From Mycolicibacterium chubuense NBB4 (lineage in GTDB: Bacteria; Actinomycetota; Actinomycetes; Mycobacteriales; Mycobacteriaceae), in the NCBI RefSeq assembly GCF_000266905.1, contig NC_018027.1, positions 4,340,001-4,404,000 of the forward strand: a stretch of 64,000 nt of DNA, in the 5' to 3' direction. A program made the translations under genes and the position numbers. The notes under the pieces are model-generated. The model ran no database searches and had not been told where the DNA came from. It saw nothing but the letters and a program-made list of their open reading frames with translations. This document shows, in pieces, positions 47,283 through 56,177 of this stretch (the stretch's first letter is position 1; every line of letters starts with the position of its first letter).

Positions 47283-48575
47283 ATGTCGGGCAGGTCAGGG
47301 ATGGACGCATCCCCGCGATCGGTGATCGTCGTCGGCGCCGGGATCGTCGGCCTGTCCACTGCGTGGTTCTTGCAGGAGCACGGCGTCGAGGTCACCGTTC
47401 TGGACCGCGCCGGGGTCGCGGCGGGCGCCTCCTGGGGGAACGCAGGTTGGGTGTCGCCCGCGCTGACCGCGCCGTTGAACTCCCCGTCGATGCTGCGGGA
47501 GGGAGTCCGTGCGCTGGCCAATCCTGCTGCGCCGCTTCATATTCCGCTGCGCGCTGACGCCAGGCTCGCACAGTTCCTGCTGCGCTTCGCCGCCAACTGC
47601 CGCTCCACTGCCTGGCAACGAGCGGTGCGGGCCAATGCTGTGCTCAACGACGAGGCGATCGAGACCTTCGACGTGCTGGTGACCAACGGGGTGGACGCCC
47701 CGGTGACCGACACCTCCGTCGCCGTCGCCTTCCGCGACAGCGCGCACGCCCACGGGTTCCTCACCGAGTTGAGCCACCTGAGCGCGTCCGGACAACACGT
47801 GCACGCCGAGATACTGACCGGCACGACGCTGCACGAACAGGTCCCGCTGGCGTCGCCGCGGGTGACGACCGTGGTCGACGTGTCGGGCCAGCGCTTCGTC
47901 GATCCGGGCCGTTTCACCCACGCGCTGGCCACGGCCGTCACCGAACGGGGCGCCGCGCTGCGCACCGGGGAGGTGTGCCGCACGTCGAAGTCCGGGGACG
48001 GGGTCGTGGTGGGCCTGCGCGCCGGCGAACCCCTGCACGCCGACGCCGTCGTGCTCGCCACCGGCGCCTGGCTGCCCGCGCTGACCGGGCGCCGCGTCCG
48101 GGTCCGGCTCCAGGCCGGGCGGGGCTACTCGTTCACGGTGCCGGTCGACCGGCCGCTGCCGGGGCCGATCTATCTGCCCGAGGTCCGGGTGGCTTGCACG
48201 CCGTACCGAGGCGGCCTGCGGGTGGCCGGGACGATGGAGTTCCGCCACCCCGCCGAACCTCTGGACTCCCGGCGCATCGAGGCCATCGTCGCGTCGGCCG
48301 CCCCGCTGCTGGACGGGGTGCGCTGGAGCGATCGCACCGACCTGTGGGTCGGGCCGCGCCCGGTGACCGACGACGGGATGCCGCTGATCGGACGGCTGGC
48401 AGCGGGCGTCTACGTGGCAGGCGGCCACGGCATGTGGGGCCTGGCGCACGGTCCGGCCACCGGACGGCTGCTCGCCGAGCAGATCGTCACCGGCAAGCAA
48501 CCCGAGGCGGTGCGCCCGTTCGACCCCCTGCGCGGGCGCGCGACGGGCTCGGAACCGCTGACTCTTCCCCTCTGA
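47283..48575 (+). CDS. FAD-dependent D-amino-acid dehydrogenase-like oxidoreductase
   Basis: 430 aa. DAO-fold flavoprotein: dinucleotide motif VIVVGAGIVGLSTAWFLQEHG, GASWGNAGWVSP (flavin region typical of DadA), VLATGAWLP, and the C-terminal DGMPLIGRL ... GGHGMWGLAHGPATGRLLAE. The family deaminates D-amino acids to keto acids, passing electrons to the respiratory chain. Start at 47283 with GGGAGG 7 nt upstream. Probably controlled by the PucR protein encoded just upstream. Substrate inferred from family. Confidence 0.85.
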   Translation: MSGRSGMDASPRSVIVVGAGIVGLSTAWFLQEHGVEVTVLDRAGVAAGASWGNAGWVSPALTAPLNSPSMLREGVRALANPAAPLHIPLRADARLAQFLLRFAANCRSTAWQRAVRANAVLNDEAIETFDVLVTNGVDAPVTDTSVAVAFRDSAHAHGFLTELSHLSASGQHVHAEILTGTTLHEQVPLASPRVTTVVDVSGQRFVDPGRFTHALATAVTERGAALRTGEVCRTSKSGDGVVVGLRAGEPLHADAVVLATGAWLPALTGRRVRVRLQAGRGYSFTVPVDRPLPGPIYLPEVRVACTPYRGGLRVAGTMEFRHPAEPLDSRRIEAIVASAAPLLDGVRWSDRTDLWVGPRPVTDDGMPLIGRLAAGVYVAGGHGMWGLAHGPATGRLLAEQIVTGKQPEAVRPFDPLRGRATGSEPLTLPL

Positions 48576-48624
48576 CGATGGTTGCCCAGTCGTCAGGGGC
48601 GGCGTGCGCAGACCCGCCCCTGAC

Positions 48625-48664
48625 GACGATCACTCCCACACGGAGACGATCACTCCCACACGGA
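48625..48664. repeat. Exact 20-bp tandem duplication before the Gre-like gene
   Basis: GACGATCACTCCCACACGGA occurs twice head to tail (48625-48644, 48645-48664), ending 15 bp before the ATG and running into the ribosome binding site GGAAAGGA. Confidence 0.8.
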
Positions 48665-48679
48665 AAGGAACGACCGGTC

Positions 48680-49165
48680 ATGCACACCGACGACCGCATC
48701 TGGATGACCCCGCGGGCCCGCGAGAACCTCGAGGCCGAACTGGCCTGCCTGCTGGCCGTGCCGACAAGGGCCGAAGCCGACCGCAGCGACCAGATCGTGG
48801 ATGCCTGGCTGGCACGCAAGGAACGCATCCGGCAGATCCACGAACTGTTGAGCAAGGCCGACACCGCCGTCAGCCCACCCGACGACGGGATCGCCGAACC
48901 CGGCATGGTGCTCACCGTTCGCTACGAGGACAGCGGCGACGCCGAGACGTTTCTGCTCGGCACCCGAGGGATCTCCGACACGGAACTGGAGGTGTACACC
49001 GTCAACTCGCCACTGGGCAGCGCGCTGCTGGGCGCCAAGGCCGGGGAGCGGCGCAGCTACGCACTGCCCAACGGCGGCATCCAGCACGTGACGGTGCTGA
49101 GCGCCAAACCGTTCGGCGCGCACCTTCTCGCCGATGCCGAGTCGCGGGAGCTCGCGAAGCGGTGA
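48680..49165 (+). CDS. GreA/GreB-family transcript cleavage factor-like protein
   Basis: 161 aa. A coiled-coil-like N-terminus (MTPRARENLEAELACLL ... SDQIVDAWLARKERIRQIHELL) and a C-terminal FKBP-like domain (DTELEVYTVNSPLGSALLGAKAGERRSYALPNGGIQHVTVL). It has the length of GreA, but the coiled-coil tip carrying acidic residues in GreA is not obviously intact, so it may bind RNA polymerase without cleavage activity. Probably the second Gre-like factor of mycobacteria. Stands alone before tRNA-Gln. Confidence 0.8.
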   Translation: MHTDDRIWMTPRARENLEAELACLLAVPTRAEADRSDQIVDAWLARKERIRQIHELLSKADTAVSPPDDGIAEPGMVLTVRYEDSGDAETFLLGTRGISDTELEVYTVNSPLGSALLGAKAGERRSYALPNGGIQHVTVLSAKPFGAHLLADAESRELAKR

Positions 49166-49211
49166 GCGCCGCGCAGGGTGGGCTAAAGTCGCACGCGTAT
49201 CTCGATGACGA

Positions 49212-49283
49212 TCCGTCGTGGTGTAATCGGCAGCACCTCTGATTTTGGTTCAGATAGTTCAGGTTCGAGTCCTGGCGACGGAG
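49212..49283 (+). tRNA. tRNA-Gln (UUG)
   Basis: Acceptor arms TCCGTCG and CGACGGA pair; anticodon stem TCTGA/TCAGA encloses TTTTGGT, anticodon TTG. T-arm CAGG-TTCGAGT-CCTG. CCA not encoded (GAGC follows). It lies beside glmU, as in M. tuberculosis by memory. Confidence 0.92.
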
Positions 49284-49295
49284 CGCGAGCGGCGC

Positions 49296-49354
49296 CGAGC
49301 GTGCGCAGAATGACCCCCGGACAGGGTGTGTCGATGTGCAGACACGCACGCTCG
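49296..49354. repeat. Interspersed palindrome, family A copy 1
   Basis: CGAGCGTGCG (49296-49305) and CGCACGCTCG (49345-49354), perfect 10-bp arms, 39-nt loop. Homologous to 61217-61274, including parts of the loop. It lies between tRNA-Gln and glmU. Confidence 0.75.
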
Positions 49355-49371
49355 CGCGGGGAAGGACATCT

Positions 49372-50841
49372 ATGCGCGAGGCAGCCGTCCTGGTTCTGGC
49401 GGCCGGTGCCGGCACCCGGATGAAGTCCGACACCCCCAAGGTCCTGCACACCCTGGCCGGGCGCAGCATGCTCGCCCACGCGCTGCACTCGGTGGCGAAG
49501 GTGCAGCCGCGGCACCTGGTGGTCGTGGTCGGCAACGACCGGGAGCGGGTTGCGCCCGCCGCTCAGCAAATCGGGCAGGAGCTGGGCCGCGCGGTCGAGA
49601 TCGCCGTGCAGGAGGAGCAGCGCGGCACGGGGCACGCCGCGGGGTGCGGTCTGGCGGCGCTGCCCGACGACTTCGCCGGCGTCGTGGTCGTGACCTCCGG
49701 CGACGTCCCACTGCTCGACGCGGACACGCTCGCCGCGCTCATCTCGACGCACGTGGCGGAATCCGCGGTGGCCACGGTGCTGACCACCACGCTGGCGGAG
49801 CCGACCGGGTACGGCCGGATCCTGCGCAGCCCGGAAGGCGAGGGCGGGGACCTGCTCGGCATCGTCGAGCAGGCCGACGCCAGCCCGGCGCAGCGGGCGA
49901 TCACCGAGGTCAACGCCGGCGTGTACGCCTTCGACGCCGGCGCGCTGCGGTCGGCGCTGAGCCGGCTGCGCGCCGACAACGCCCAGCACGAGCTCTATCT
50001 CACCGATGTCATCTCGATCGTGCGCGGCGACGGACATGTGGTGCGGGCCGAGCACGTCGACGACACCGCACTGGTCGCCGGCGTCAACGACCGCGTGCAA
50101 CTGGCCGCGCTCGGCGCCGAACTGAACCGCCGCATCGTCGCAGGCCACCAACGCAACGGCGTGACGATCGTCGACCCCGCGTCCACGTGGATCGACGTCG
50201 ACGTGACCATCGGCCGCGACACCGTCGTGCGGCCGGGGACCCAGCTGCTGGGCGCGACGTCAGTCGGCGGCCGGTGCGAGATCGGCCCCGACACCACGCT
50301 GACCGACGTCACCGTCGGCGACGGCGCGGAGGTGGTCCGCACCCACGGCACGTCGTCGGTGATCGGTGCCGGCGCCGACGTCGGCCCGTTCACCTACCTG
50401 CGCCCCGGCACGGTGCTGGGCGACGCCGGCAAGCTGGGGGCGTTCGTCGAAGCCAAGAACGCCACCATCGGCACCGGCACCAAGGTGCCGCACCTGACCT
50501 ACATCGGCGACGCCGACATCGGCGAGCACAGCAACATCGGCGCGTCCAGCGTGTTCGTCAACTACAACGGAGAAACCAAGAGCCGCACCACGATCGGTTC
50601 GCACGTGCGCACCGGGTCGGACACCATGTTCGTCGCGCCGGTGACCGTCGGCGACGGCGCCTACACCGGCGCCGGCACGGTGATCCGCGAGGACGTCCCG
50701 CCGGGTGCGCTCGCCGTGTCCGCCGGACCGCAGCGCAACATCGAGGGCTGGGTGCAGCGCAAGCGGCCCGGCAGTGCCGCCGCACGGGCCGCCGAACAGG
50801 CGAAAGCCGCCGAGGGAGCCGGTGAAGCTACCGGCGAGTAG
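49372..50841 (+). CDS. glmU: Bifunctional UDP-GlcNAc pyrophosphorylase / GlcN-1-P acetyltransferase GlmU
   Basis: 489 aa. N-terminal uridyltransferase: [34 protein letters not shown] and [10 protein letters not shown]-terminal left-handed beta helix: [49 protein letters not shown] and an acetyl-CoA-binding end. It makes UDP-GlcNAc for peptidoglycan and, likely, supplies the polysaccharide cassette at 7063-11335. ATG at 49372 has GGGGAAGGA upstream. The C-terminal Ala/Glu-rich tail is disordered. Confidence 0.97.
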   Translation: MREAAVLVLAAGAGTRMKSDTPKVLHTLAGRSMLAHALHSVAKVQPRHLVVVVGNDRERVAPAAQQIGQELGRAVEIAVQEEQRGTGHAAGCGLAALPDDFAGVVVVTSGDVPLLDADTLAALISTHVAESAVATVLTTTLAEPTGYGRILRSPEGEGGDLLGIVEQADASPAQRAITEVNAGVYAFDAGALRSALSRLRADNAQHELYLTDVISIVRGDGHVVRAEHVDDTALVAGVNDRVQLAALGAELNRRIVAGHQRNGVTIVDPASTWIDVDVTIGRDTVVRPGTQLLGATSVGGRCEIGPDTTLTDVTVGDGAEVVRTHGTSSVIGAGADVGPFTYLRPGTVLGDAGKLGAFVEAKNATIGTGTKVPHLTYIGDADIGEHSNIGASSVFVNYNGETKSRTTIGSHVRTGSDTMFVAPVTVGDGAYTGAGTVIREDVPPGALAVSAGPQRNIEGWVQRKRPGSAAARAAEQAKAAEGAGEATGE

Positions 50842-50955
50842 CATTTCGTCGCCGTTTATTGGCATTCTGGTAACCCGCCACCGTCTGCGTGTCAACGCTA
50901 CGTACGATGGCCCGAGAATCGATCCCCCATCGATCTAGAAGCCGAGGGCAGCCCC

Positions 50956-51936
50956 GTGAGCCACGACTGGACCGACAACCGCAAGAACCTGATGCTCTTC
51001 TCCGGTCGGGCGCACCCCGAACTGGCCGAGCAGGTCGCCAAGGAACTCGACGTGCCGGTCACCGCGCAGACAGCGCGCGACTTCGCCAACGGCGAGATCT
51101 TCGTCCGTTTCGACGAGTCGGTGCGCGGCAGCGACGCCTTCGTGCTGCAGAGCCACCCGGCGCCGCTGAACACGTGGCTGATGGAACAGCTGATCATGAT
51201 CGACGCGCTCAAGCGCGGCAGCGCCAAGCGCATCACCGCGATCCTGCCGTTCTATCCGTATGCCCGGCAGGACAAGAAGCACCGCGGCCGCGAGCCGATC
51301 TCGGCCCGCCTGGTGGCCGATCTGTACAAGACGGCGGGCGCCGACCGGATCGTCACCGTTGATCTGCACACCGACCAGATCCAGGGATTCTTCGACGGCC
51401 CCGTCGACCACATGCGCGCCCAGAAGCTGCTGACCGGCTACATCGCGGAGAACTACGCCGACCACGACATGGTCGTCGTCTCCCCCGACTCCGGCCGCGT
51501 CCGCGTCGCCGAGAAGTGGGCCGACTCGCTGGGCGGCGTGCCGCTGGCCTTCATCCACAAGACCCGCGATCCGCTGGTGCCGAACCAGGTGAAATCCAAC
51601 CGGGTGGTCGGTGATGTCCGGGGTAAGACCTGCATCCTCACCGACGACATGATCGACACCGGCGGCACCATCGCCGGCGCGGTGAACCTGCTGCGCGAGG
51701 ACGGCGCCAGCGACGTGATCATCGCCGCCACCCACGGCGTGCTGTCGGACCCGGCGCCCGAACGCCTGGCCAACTGCGGCGCCCGCGAGGTCATCGTCAC
51801 CAACACGCTGCCGATCGGCGACGACAAGATGTTCCCGCAGCTCACGGTGCTCTCGATCGCGCCGCTGCTGGCGAACACCATCCGCGCGGTCTTCGAAAAC
51901 GGCTCGGTGACAGGGCTTTTCGACGGATCGGCGTAG
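50956..51936 (+). CDS. prsA: Ribose-phosphate pyrophosphokinase
   Basis: 326 aa. Makes PRPP from ribose-5-phosphate and ATP. Landmarks: LMLFSGRAHPELAEQVA, RFDESVRGSDAFVLQS, PFYPYARQDKKHRGREPISAR, VDLHTDQIQGFFDGPVDHM and the PRPP loop LTDDMIDTGGTIAGA. GTG start with a GAGGGC-like RBS. 114 bp after glmU, with arsC-like and lpqT following closely (4-bp gap, then GTGA overlap). Confidence 0.96.
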   Translation: MSHDWTDNRKNLMLFSGRAHPELAEQVAKELDVPVTAQTARDFANGEIFVRFDESVRGSDAFVLQSHPAPLNTWLMEQLIMIDALKRGSAKRITAILPFYPYARQDKKHRGREPISARLVADLYKTAGADRIVTVDLHTDQIQGFFDGPVDHMRAQKLLTGYIAENYADHDMVVVSPDSGRVRVAEKWADSLGGVPLAFIHKTRDPLVPNQVKSNRVVGDVRGKTCILTDDMIDTGGTIAGAVNLLREDGASDVIIAATHGVLSDPAPERLANCGAREVIVTNTLPIGDDKMFPQLTVLSIAPLLANTIRAVFENGSVTGLFDGSA

Positions 51937-51940
51937 CCGG

Positions 51941-52291
51941 ATGGCACAGGCAGAGACCCGGATCTACCACAACCCGAAGTGCTCGACGTCGCGCAAGACC
52001 CTGGAGTTGTTGCGGGACAACGGCATCGACCCCGAGGTGGTGCTCTACCTGAAGAACCCGCCGACGCGCGACGAGCTGGCGACAATGATCGCCGACGCCG
52101 GGATCGATGTGCGCACCGCCGTCCGCAAGCGCGAATCCCTCTACGAGGAACTGGGATTGGCGTCGGCGTCCGACGACGAGCTGCTCGACGCGATGGCCGA
52201 ACATCCCATCCTGATCGAGCGCCCGTTCGTCGTGACGCCCAGGGGCACCAGGCTGGCACGGCCCCTCGACTCGGTCCGAGAGATTCTGTGA
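51941..52291 (+). CDS. ArsC-family arsenate reductase-like protein
   Basis: 116 aa thioredoxin-fold protein. Catalytic Cys in YHNPKCSTSRKTLELL near residue 14, and the family motif LYLKNPPTRDEL. PHPILIERPFVV-like segment (HPILIERPFVVTPRGTRLARP) carries the Arg residues that bind arsenate. Glutaredoxin-linked ArsC type. Adjacent to prsA and lpqT with no arsenic operon, so a Spx/ArsC-like redox role is equally possible. Confidence 0.82.
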   Translation: MAQAETRIYHNPKCSTSRKTLELLRDNGIDPEVVLYLKNPPTRDELATMIADAGIDVRTAVRKRESLYEELGLASASDDELLDAMAEHPILIERPFVVTPRGTRLARPLDSVREIL

Positions 52292-52956
52292 CCGCTTCCC
52301 GGGCGGCCGTCGCCGCGGCGGTGGTGCTGGCGTGCGCGGGCTGCGGAACCGAAACGCCCGACTATCAAGCGGTCTGGTCGACGACGAGTGCGACGTCCTC
52401 CTCGGCGGCGCCGACGACTTCGGAGAAGCCCGTCCCCATCGCGGCCTACCTCGAACAGTCCGGTGTGTCGGGCAAGCCGGTCGCGCCCGACAAGCTGACC
52501 GACATCACGATCTCGATGCCGATGCCACCGGGCTGGCATCCCTACCAGAACACCAATCTGGCGCCCGGCACCCGCACGATCGCCAAGGGCGACACCTATC
52601 CGACGGCGATGCTGATGGTGTTCGAGCTCGACGGCGACTTCAACATCGCCGACGCCCTCAAGCACGCCAACGTCGATGCGCAGATCTCGCAGAACTTCCG
52701 GTCGCTGAACTCGTCGAACGCTCCGTTCGACGGCTTCCCGTCGTCGATGATCGAGGGCAGCTACGACCTCAACGGGGCGCGGATGCACAGCTACAACCGG
52801 ATCGTCATCGCCACCGGTGCGCCCCCGAAGAACCAGCGCTATCTCATCCAGTTCACCGTCACCGGGTTCGCCGACAAGGCCGCCGAGGAGGCTCCCGACA
52901 TCGAGGCCGCGATCAAGGGCTTCTCCGTGACCGTGCCCAAGGCGCCACCCCGCTGA
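52288..52956 (+). CDS. lpqT: LpqT-like lipoprotein
   Basis: 222 aa. N-terminal signal peptide ending VVLACAGCG (lipid attachment at one of the two Cys), a Ser/Thr-rich linker, then PIAAYLEQSGVSGKPVAPDKLTDITISMPMPPGW, KGDTYPTAMLMVFELDGDFNIADALKHA and FDGFPSSMIEGSYDLNGARMHSYNRIV, closely resembling M. tuberculosis LpqT as remembered. Mog1/PsbP-like alpha-beta fold; function unknown. GTG start overlaps the arsC-like stop. A long palindrome follows the stop. Confidence 0.85.
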   Translation: MTASRAAVAAAVVLACAGCGTETPDYQAVWSTTSATSSSAAPTTSEKPVPIAAYLEQSGVSGKPVAPDKLTDITISMPMPPGWHPYQNTNLAPGTRTIAKGDTYPTAMLMVFELDGDFNIADALKHANVDAQISQNFRSLNSSNAPFDGFPSSMIEGSYDLNGARMHSYNRIVIATGAPPKNQRYLIQFTVTGFADKAAEEAPDIEAAIKGFSVTVPKAPPR

Positions 52957-52966
52957 CCCCCTTCTC

Positions 52967-53029
52967 CGCCGAACTTGCATTCCACGCGTCGAATTGCGAG
53001 TGAGGACCGCGCGGAATGCGAGTTCGGCG
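52967..53029. repeat. Long palindrome, family B copy 2
   Basis: CGCCGAACTTGCATTCCACGCG (52967-52988) pairs with CGCGCGGAATGCGAGTTCGGCG (53008-53029) at 20 of 22 positions, loop 19 nt. Shares the AACT-G-ATTCC / GGAAT-C-AGTTCGGCG core with 27182-27239. Sits between lpqT and the SDR. Confidence 0.75.
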
Positions 53030-53048
53030 AAACTCTAGGGTGGTGGCC

Positions 53049-53918
53049 ATGAGCGACTGGACCGCCGCCGATCTGCCCTCCTTCGCCGGCCGTACCGTCG
53101 TCGTCACCGGCGCCAACAGCGGGCTCGGACTGGTGACGGCGCACGAGCTGGCCCGGGTGGGAGCCACGACGATCCTGGCCGTGCGCAACCTCGACAAGGG
53201 CAACGCCGCCGTGGCGGAGATGGCCGGCGATGTGCAGGTGCGCCGGCTCGACCTGCAGGACCTCTCGTCGGTCCGGGAGTTCGCCGAGGGCACCGGCACG
53301 GTCGACGTCCTGATCAACAACGCCGGCATCATGGCAGTGCCGTACGCGCTGACGGTGGACGGCTTCGAAAGCCAGATCGGCACCAATCATCTGGGGCACT
53401 TCGCGCTGACCAACCTGCTGCTGCCGAAGATCACCGACCGCGTCGTCACGGTGTCGTCCTTCATGCACCTGTTCGGCTACCTCAGCCTCAACGACCTGAA
53501 CTGGAAGTCGCGGCCCTACCTCGCCTGGCCCGCCTACGGCCAGTCCAAGCTGGCCAACCTGATGTTCACCACCGAACTGCAGCGTCGGCTCGAGTCGGCG
53601 CGCTCGCCGCTGCGGGCAGTCGCGGCGCATCCCGGGTACTCGGCGACCAACCTGCAGGGCCACAGCGGGGGGCGCCTGGGCAGTCGGATCATGGACGCCG
53701 GCAACCGATTCTTCGCCACCGATGCGGACTTCGGCGCACGCCAGACGCTCTTCGCGGCGTCGCAGGACGTCGCCGGCGACAGCTTCATCGGGCCGCGTTT
53801 CGCGATGCGGGGGCGCACCGGTGACGCCTGGCGCAGCCCCCTGGCTCGCGACGGCGACAAGGCCGCTGCGCTGTGGACGCTCTCCGAGCAGCTCACGGGC
53901 ACCGAGTTCCCTCTCTGA
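53049..53918 (+). CDS. Short-chain dehydrogenase/reductase (retinol-dehydrogenase-like)
   Basis: 289 aa. VVTGANSGLGLVTAHELARVG (NADP loop), LINNAGIMAVPYALT, NHLGHFALTNLLLPKI, VTVSSFMHLFG (Ser) and YGQSKLANLMFTTELQRRL (Tyr-Lys). The NAGIM and NHLGHF patterns place it with the classical NADP-dependent retinol dehydrogenase/WWOX-like SDRs common in mycobacteria. The ATG at 53049 is preceded by GGTGG; an earlier ATG at 53016 lies in the palindrome. Substrate unknown. Confidence 0.85.
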   Translation: MSDWTAADLPSFAGRTVVVTGANSGLGLVTAHELARVGATTILAVRNLDKGNAAVAEMAGDVQVRRLDLQDLSSVREFAEGTGTVDVLINNAGIMAVPYALTVDGFESQIGTNHLGHFALTNLLLPKITDRVVTVSSFMHLFGYLSLNDLNWKSRPYLAWPAYGQSKLANLMFTTELQRRLESARSPLRAVAAHPGYSATNLQGHSGGRLGSRIMDAGNRFFATDADFGARQTLFAASQDVAGDSFIGPRFAMRGRTGDAWRSPLARDGDKAAALWTLSEQLTGTEFPL

Positions 53919-54065
53919 TTTTTCGCTGACCACTGCTGTGCGCTACCCTTGCGGACGCGTCACGGCGAGGGTGGCCTGCAGGCCGCCGTTATCGACGGGA
54001 ACCCGCATCTTCATTGGTGAGCGACCCTGGCCGTGCCCGACCCGACTGGCACAGGAGCAACGACC

Positions 54066-54737
54066 ATGGCACAGAACCCCACCAACAATCTCACCGCGCA
54101 GGTCCGGACCGCGACCGGCAAGGGCGCCTCGCGCCGCGCCCGCCGCGAGGGCCGCGTTCCCGTCGTGCTCTACGGCCACGGCACCGACCCGCAGCACCTG
54201 GAGATCGACGGGCACGACTTCGCCGCCGTGCTGCGCCACGCCGGCACCAACGCCGTGCTCACCCTCGACATCGACGGCAAGGAGCAGCTGGCGCTGACCA
54301 AGGCGCTGGAGATCCACCCGATCCGGCGCAACATCCAGCACGCCGATCTGCTGGTCGTGCGCCGCGGCGAGAAGGTGACCGTCGAGGTCACCGTCATCGT
54401 CGAGGGCGAGGCCACGCCCGGCACGCTGGTCACCCAGGAGGCCAACACCGTCGAGATCGAGGCCGACGCGCTGTCCATCCCGCAGCAGCTGACCACCTCG
54501 GTCGAAGGCGCCGAAGAAGGCACCCAGATCCTCGCCGGCCAGCTCGCGCTGCCCGCGGGCGTCACGCTGATCACCGATCCCGAGACCCTCGTCGTCAACG
54601 TCGTCGCGGCGCCGACGGAGGAAGAGCTCGAGTCCGAGGGCGGCGGCGCGTCGGTCGAGGAGCAGGCTGCCGAAGCCGAGGCTGAGGCAGGCGAAGCCGG
54701 CGAGGGTGGCGAGGAAGCCGCCTCCGAGTCCGAGTAG
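54066..54737 (+). CDS. rplY: 50S ribosomal protein L25 (general stress protein Ctc form)
   Basis: 223 aa: L25 domain ([29 protein letters not shown], binding 5S rRNA) plus the TL5/CTC C-terminal beta domain ([33 protein letters not shown]), ending in a very acidic Ala/Glu tail ([20 protein letters not shown]). Start ATG with AGGAGC 6 nt upstream. Directly followed by pth (18 bp). Confidence 0.95.
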   Translation: MAQNPTNNLTAQVRTATGKGASRRARREGRVPVVLYGHGTDPQHLEIDGHDFAAVLRHAGTNAVLTLDIDGKEQLALTKALEIHPIRRNIQHADLLVVRRGEKVTVEVTVIVEGEATPGTLVTQEANTVEIEADALSIPQQLTTSVEGAEEGTQILAGQLALPAGVTLITDPETLVVNVVAAPTEEELESEGGGASVEEQAAEAEAEAGEAGEGGEEAASESE

Positions 54738-54755
54738 TCACGGGAGGATCTGTCC

Positions 54756-55334
54756 ATGGCCGAACCCGTGCTCGTGGTCGGCCTGGGCAACCCCGGCCCG
54801 CAGTACGCCACGACCCGGCACAACCTCGGCTTCCTGGTCGCCGACGTGCTCGCCGATCGCATCGGTGCGGCGTTCAAGGTGCACAAGAAGTCGGGGGCCG
54901 AAGTCGTGACCGGGCGGCTGGGCGGTAAGTCGGTGGTGCTGGCCAAGCCGCGCACCTACATGAACGAGTCCGGCCGCCAGGTCGGGCCGCTGGCGAAGTT
55001 CTACTCGGTGGCGCCGGCCGACATCATCGTCATCCACGACGAACTCGACATCGACTTCGGCCGGATCCGGCTGAAGTCCGGCGGTGGTGTGGCCGGGCAC
55101 AACGGCCTGCGCTCGGTGGGATCAGCGTTGGGCAGCAACGATTTTCAGCGGGTGCGCATCGGCATCGGCCGTCCGCCCGGCAGGCAGTCCGGGGCCTCGT
55201 TCGTGTTGGAGAACTTCAACTCCCGGGAGCGGCCCGAACTCGGCACGATCGTCGAGCAGGCCGCCGACGCGACGGAACTGCTGATCGCGCACGGCATCGA
55301 ACCTGCGCAGAACACCGTGCACGCCTGGGCGTGA
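54756..55334 (+). CDS. pth: Peptidyl-tRNA hydrolase
   Basis: 192 aa. [20 protein letters not shown] carries the catalytic His and Asn, [16 protein letters not shown] and [30 protein letters not shown] the Asp and second His region, then [13 protein letters not shown]. It releases peptides from drop-off peptidyl-tRNA. Co-transcribed with rplY, an order conserved in actinobacteria. Confidence 0.96.
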   Translation: MAEPVLVVGLGNPGPQYATTRHNLGFLVADVLADRIGAAFKVHKKSGAEVVTGRLGGKSVVLAKPRTYMNESGRQVGPLAKFYSVAPADIIVIHDELDIDFGRIRLKSGGGVAGHNGLRSVGSALGSNDFQRVRIGIGRPPGRQSGASFVLENFNSRERPELGTIVEQAADATELLIAHGIEPAQNTVHAWA

Positions 55335-55337
55335 CGG

Positions 55338-55571
55338 CTACCAGGACAGGACGATGCCAGTCCTGTTGTTGCGGGGGATCGACTCCACCACGTTGGGCGC
55401 GCGCGTTCCCGGCACGGCCTTGATCGAGACGCTGCCGTTGGTCTCGCACCTGACGATGCTGCCGGCTTCCTGGCATGTCGCCTGCGCTGCCGCGGTCGGA
55501 GCCGCGAGGAGCGAAGCCACGATCGCACTCGCGGTCAACGCCGTCGTCGTGATCGTCCAACGACTGGTCAT
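55338..55571 (-). CDS. Small secreted protein, unknown
   Basis: 77 aa. A Sec signal peptide (MTSRWTITTTALTASAIVASLLAAPTAAAQA) leaves about 46 mature residues with two Cys (ATCQEAGSIVRCETNG), probably disulphide-bonded. GGGAGAAACC precedes the ATG. It converges on pth with a 3-bp gap. No family recognised. Confidence 0.7.
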   Translation of the reverse strand: MTSRWTITTTALTASAIVASLLAAPTAAAQATCQEAGSIVRCETNGSVSIKAVPGTRAPNVVESIPRNNRTGIVLSW

Positions 55572-55611
55572 GGTTTCTCCCTACTGAGAACGCTGTCCAC
55601 CGAGAGTCCGA

Positions 55612-56058
55612 TCAGGGGCACGACGACGCAAGGACTCGAGCACCCGGATCGAGCGTGAGATTGGCGCTGCCGACGTGGCGGAAGGCATCGTCGCGGGCTG
55701 CTTCGATGGTCGCTCCGGCGCCCCCGGAAACGATGCCACTGCTATCGTCGGCGCCGACCGACACCACGCAGAAGACATCGTTGGTCACTTCGTCGCTGCT
55801 GCATTGAGCGGCGCCCGCACCCTGGCAGACCGCGATCACTGCCGCCGCAGCGGCATCGTTGGTGGGACCGGTCGCCGAGAAGCCCACCAGCATTCCGTCG
55901 CGGACACCGGAACCGACGGCCCTCGACAGCACGCCGGTCTCCGCCACACCCCCGGGGCCGCCGGCCCGGGCGGGCGGCGAGGAGACCATCGACATCGAGA
56001 CGCCGATGACCGCAGCCGCTGACATCAGAAGGACAGACGCTTGACGGACTACAGCCAT
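55612..56058 (-). CDS. Secreted DUF4189-like protein
   Basis: 148 aa. Signal peptide up to SSPPARA (about residue 31), then a domain with three or four Cys and a Gly/Ala-rich middle: GFSATGPTNDAAAAAVIAVCQGAGAAQCSSDEVTNDVFCVVSVGADD ... SGGAGATIEAARDDA. The pattern resembles DUF4189 secreted proteins of mycobacteria. GGAGGAGAC precedes the ATG. A SigA-like promoter is seen at 56092-56120. It may be co-transcribed with the small secreted gene downstream. Confidence 0.65.
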   Translation of the reverse strand: MAVVRQASVLLMSAAAVIGVSMSMVSSPPARAGGPGGVAETGVLSRAVGSGVRDGMLVGFSATGPTNDAAAAAVIAVCQGAGAAQCSSDEVTNDVFCVVSVGADDSSGIVSGGAGATIEAARDDAFRHVGSANLTLDPGARVLASSCP

Positions 56059-56091
56059 GTCTCCTCCTGGGGGCACTCGGCCTGACGTCGA

Positions 56092-56120
56092 ATCATAAGT
56101 CCGGCCGACGGCTGGGCCAA
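56092..56120 (-). promoter_or_regulatory. SigA-like promoter for the DUF4189-like gene
   Basis: Minus strand: TTGGCC (56120-56115), 17-nt spacer, TATGAT (56097-56092), 33 bp before the start. Confidence 0.55.
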
Positions 56121-56177
56121 CCCCCGAAGCGGGTCTACCTGCAGATTGACGGATGTCGACGCGCTGCAGGCCCGCGG

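Noticed and set aside
48680..49165. Housekeeping greA
   Set aside because: Gre fold is plausible, but the acidic coiled-coil tip is not clearly kept and the neighbours differ; left as Gre-like.
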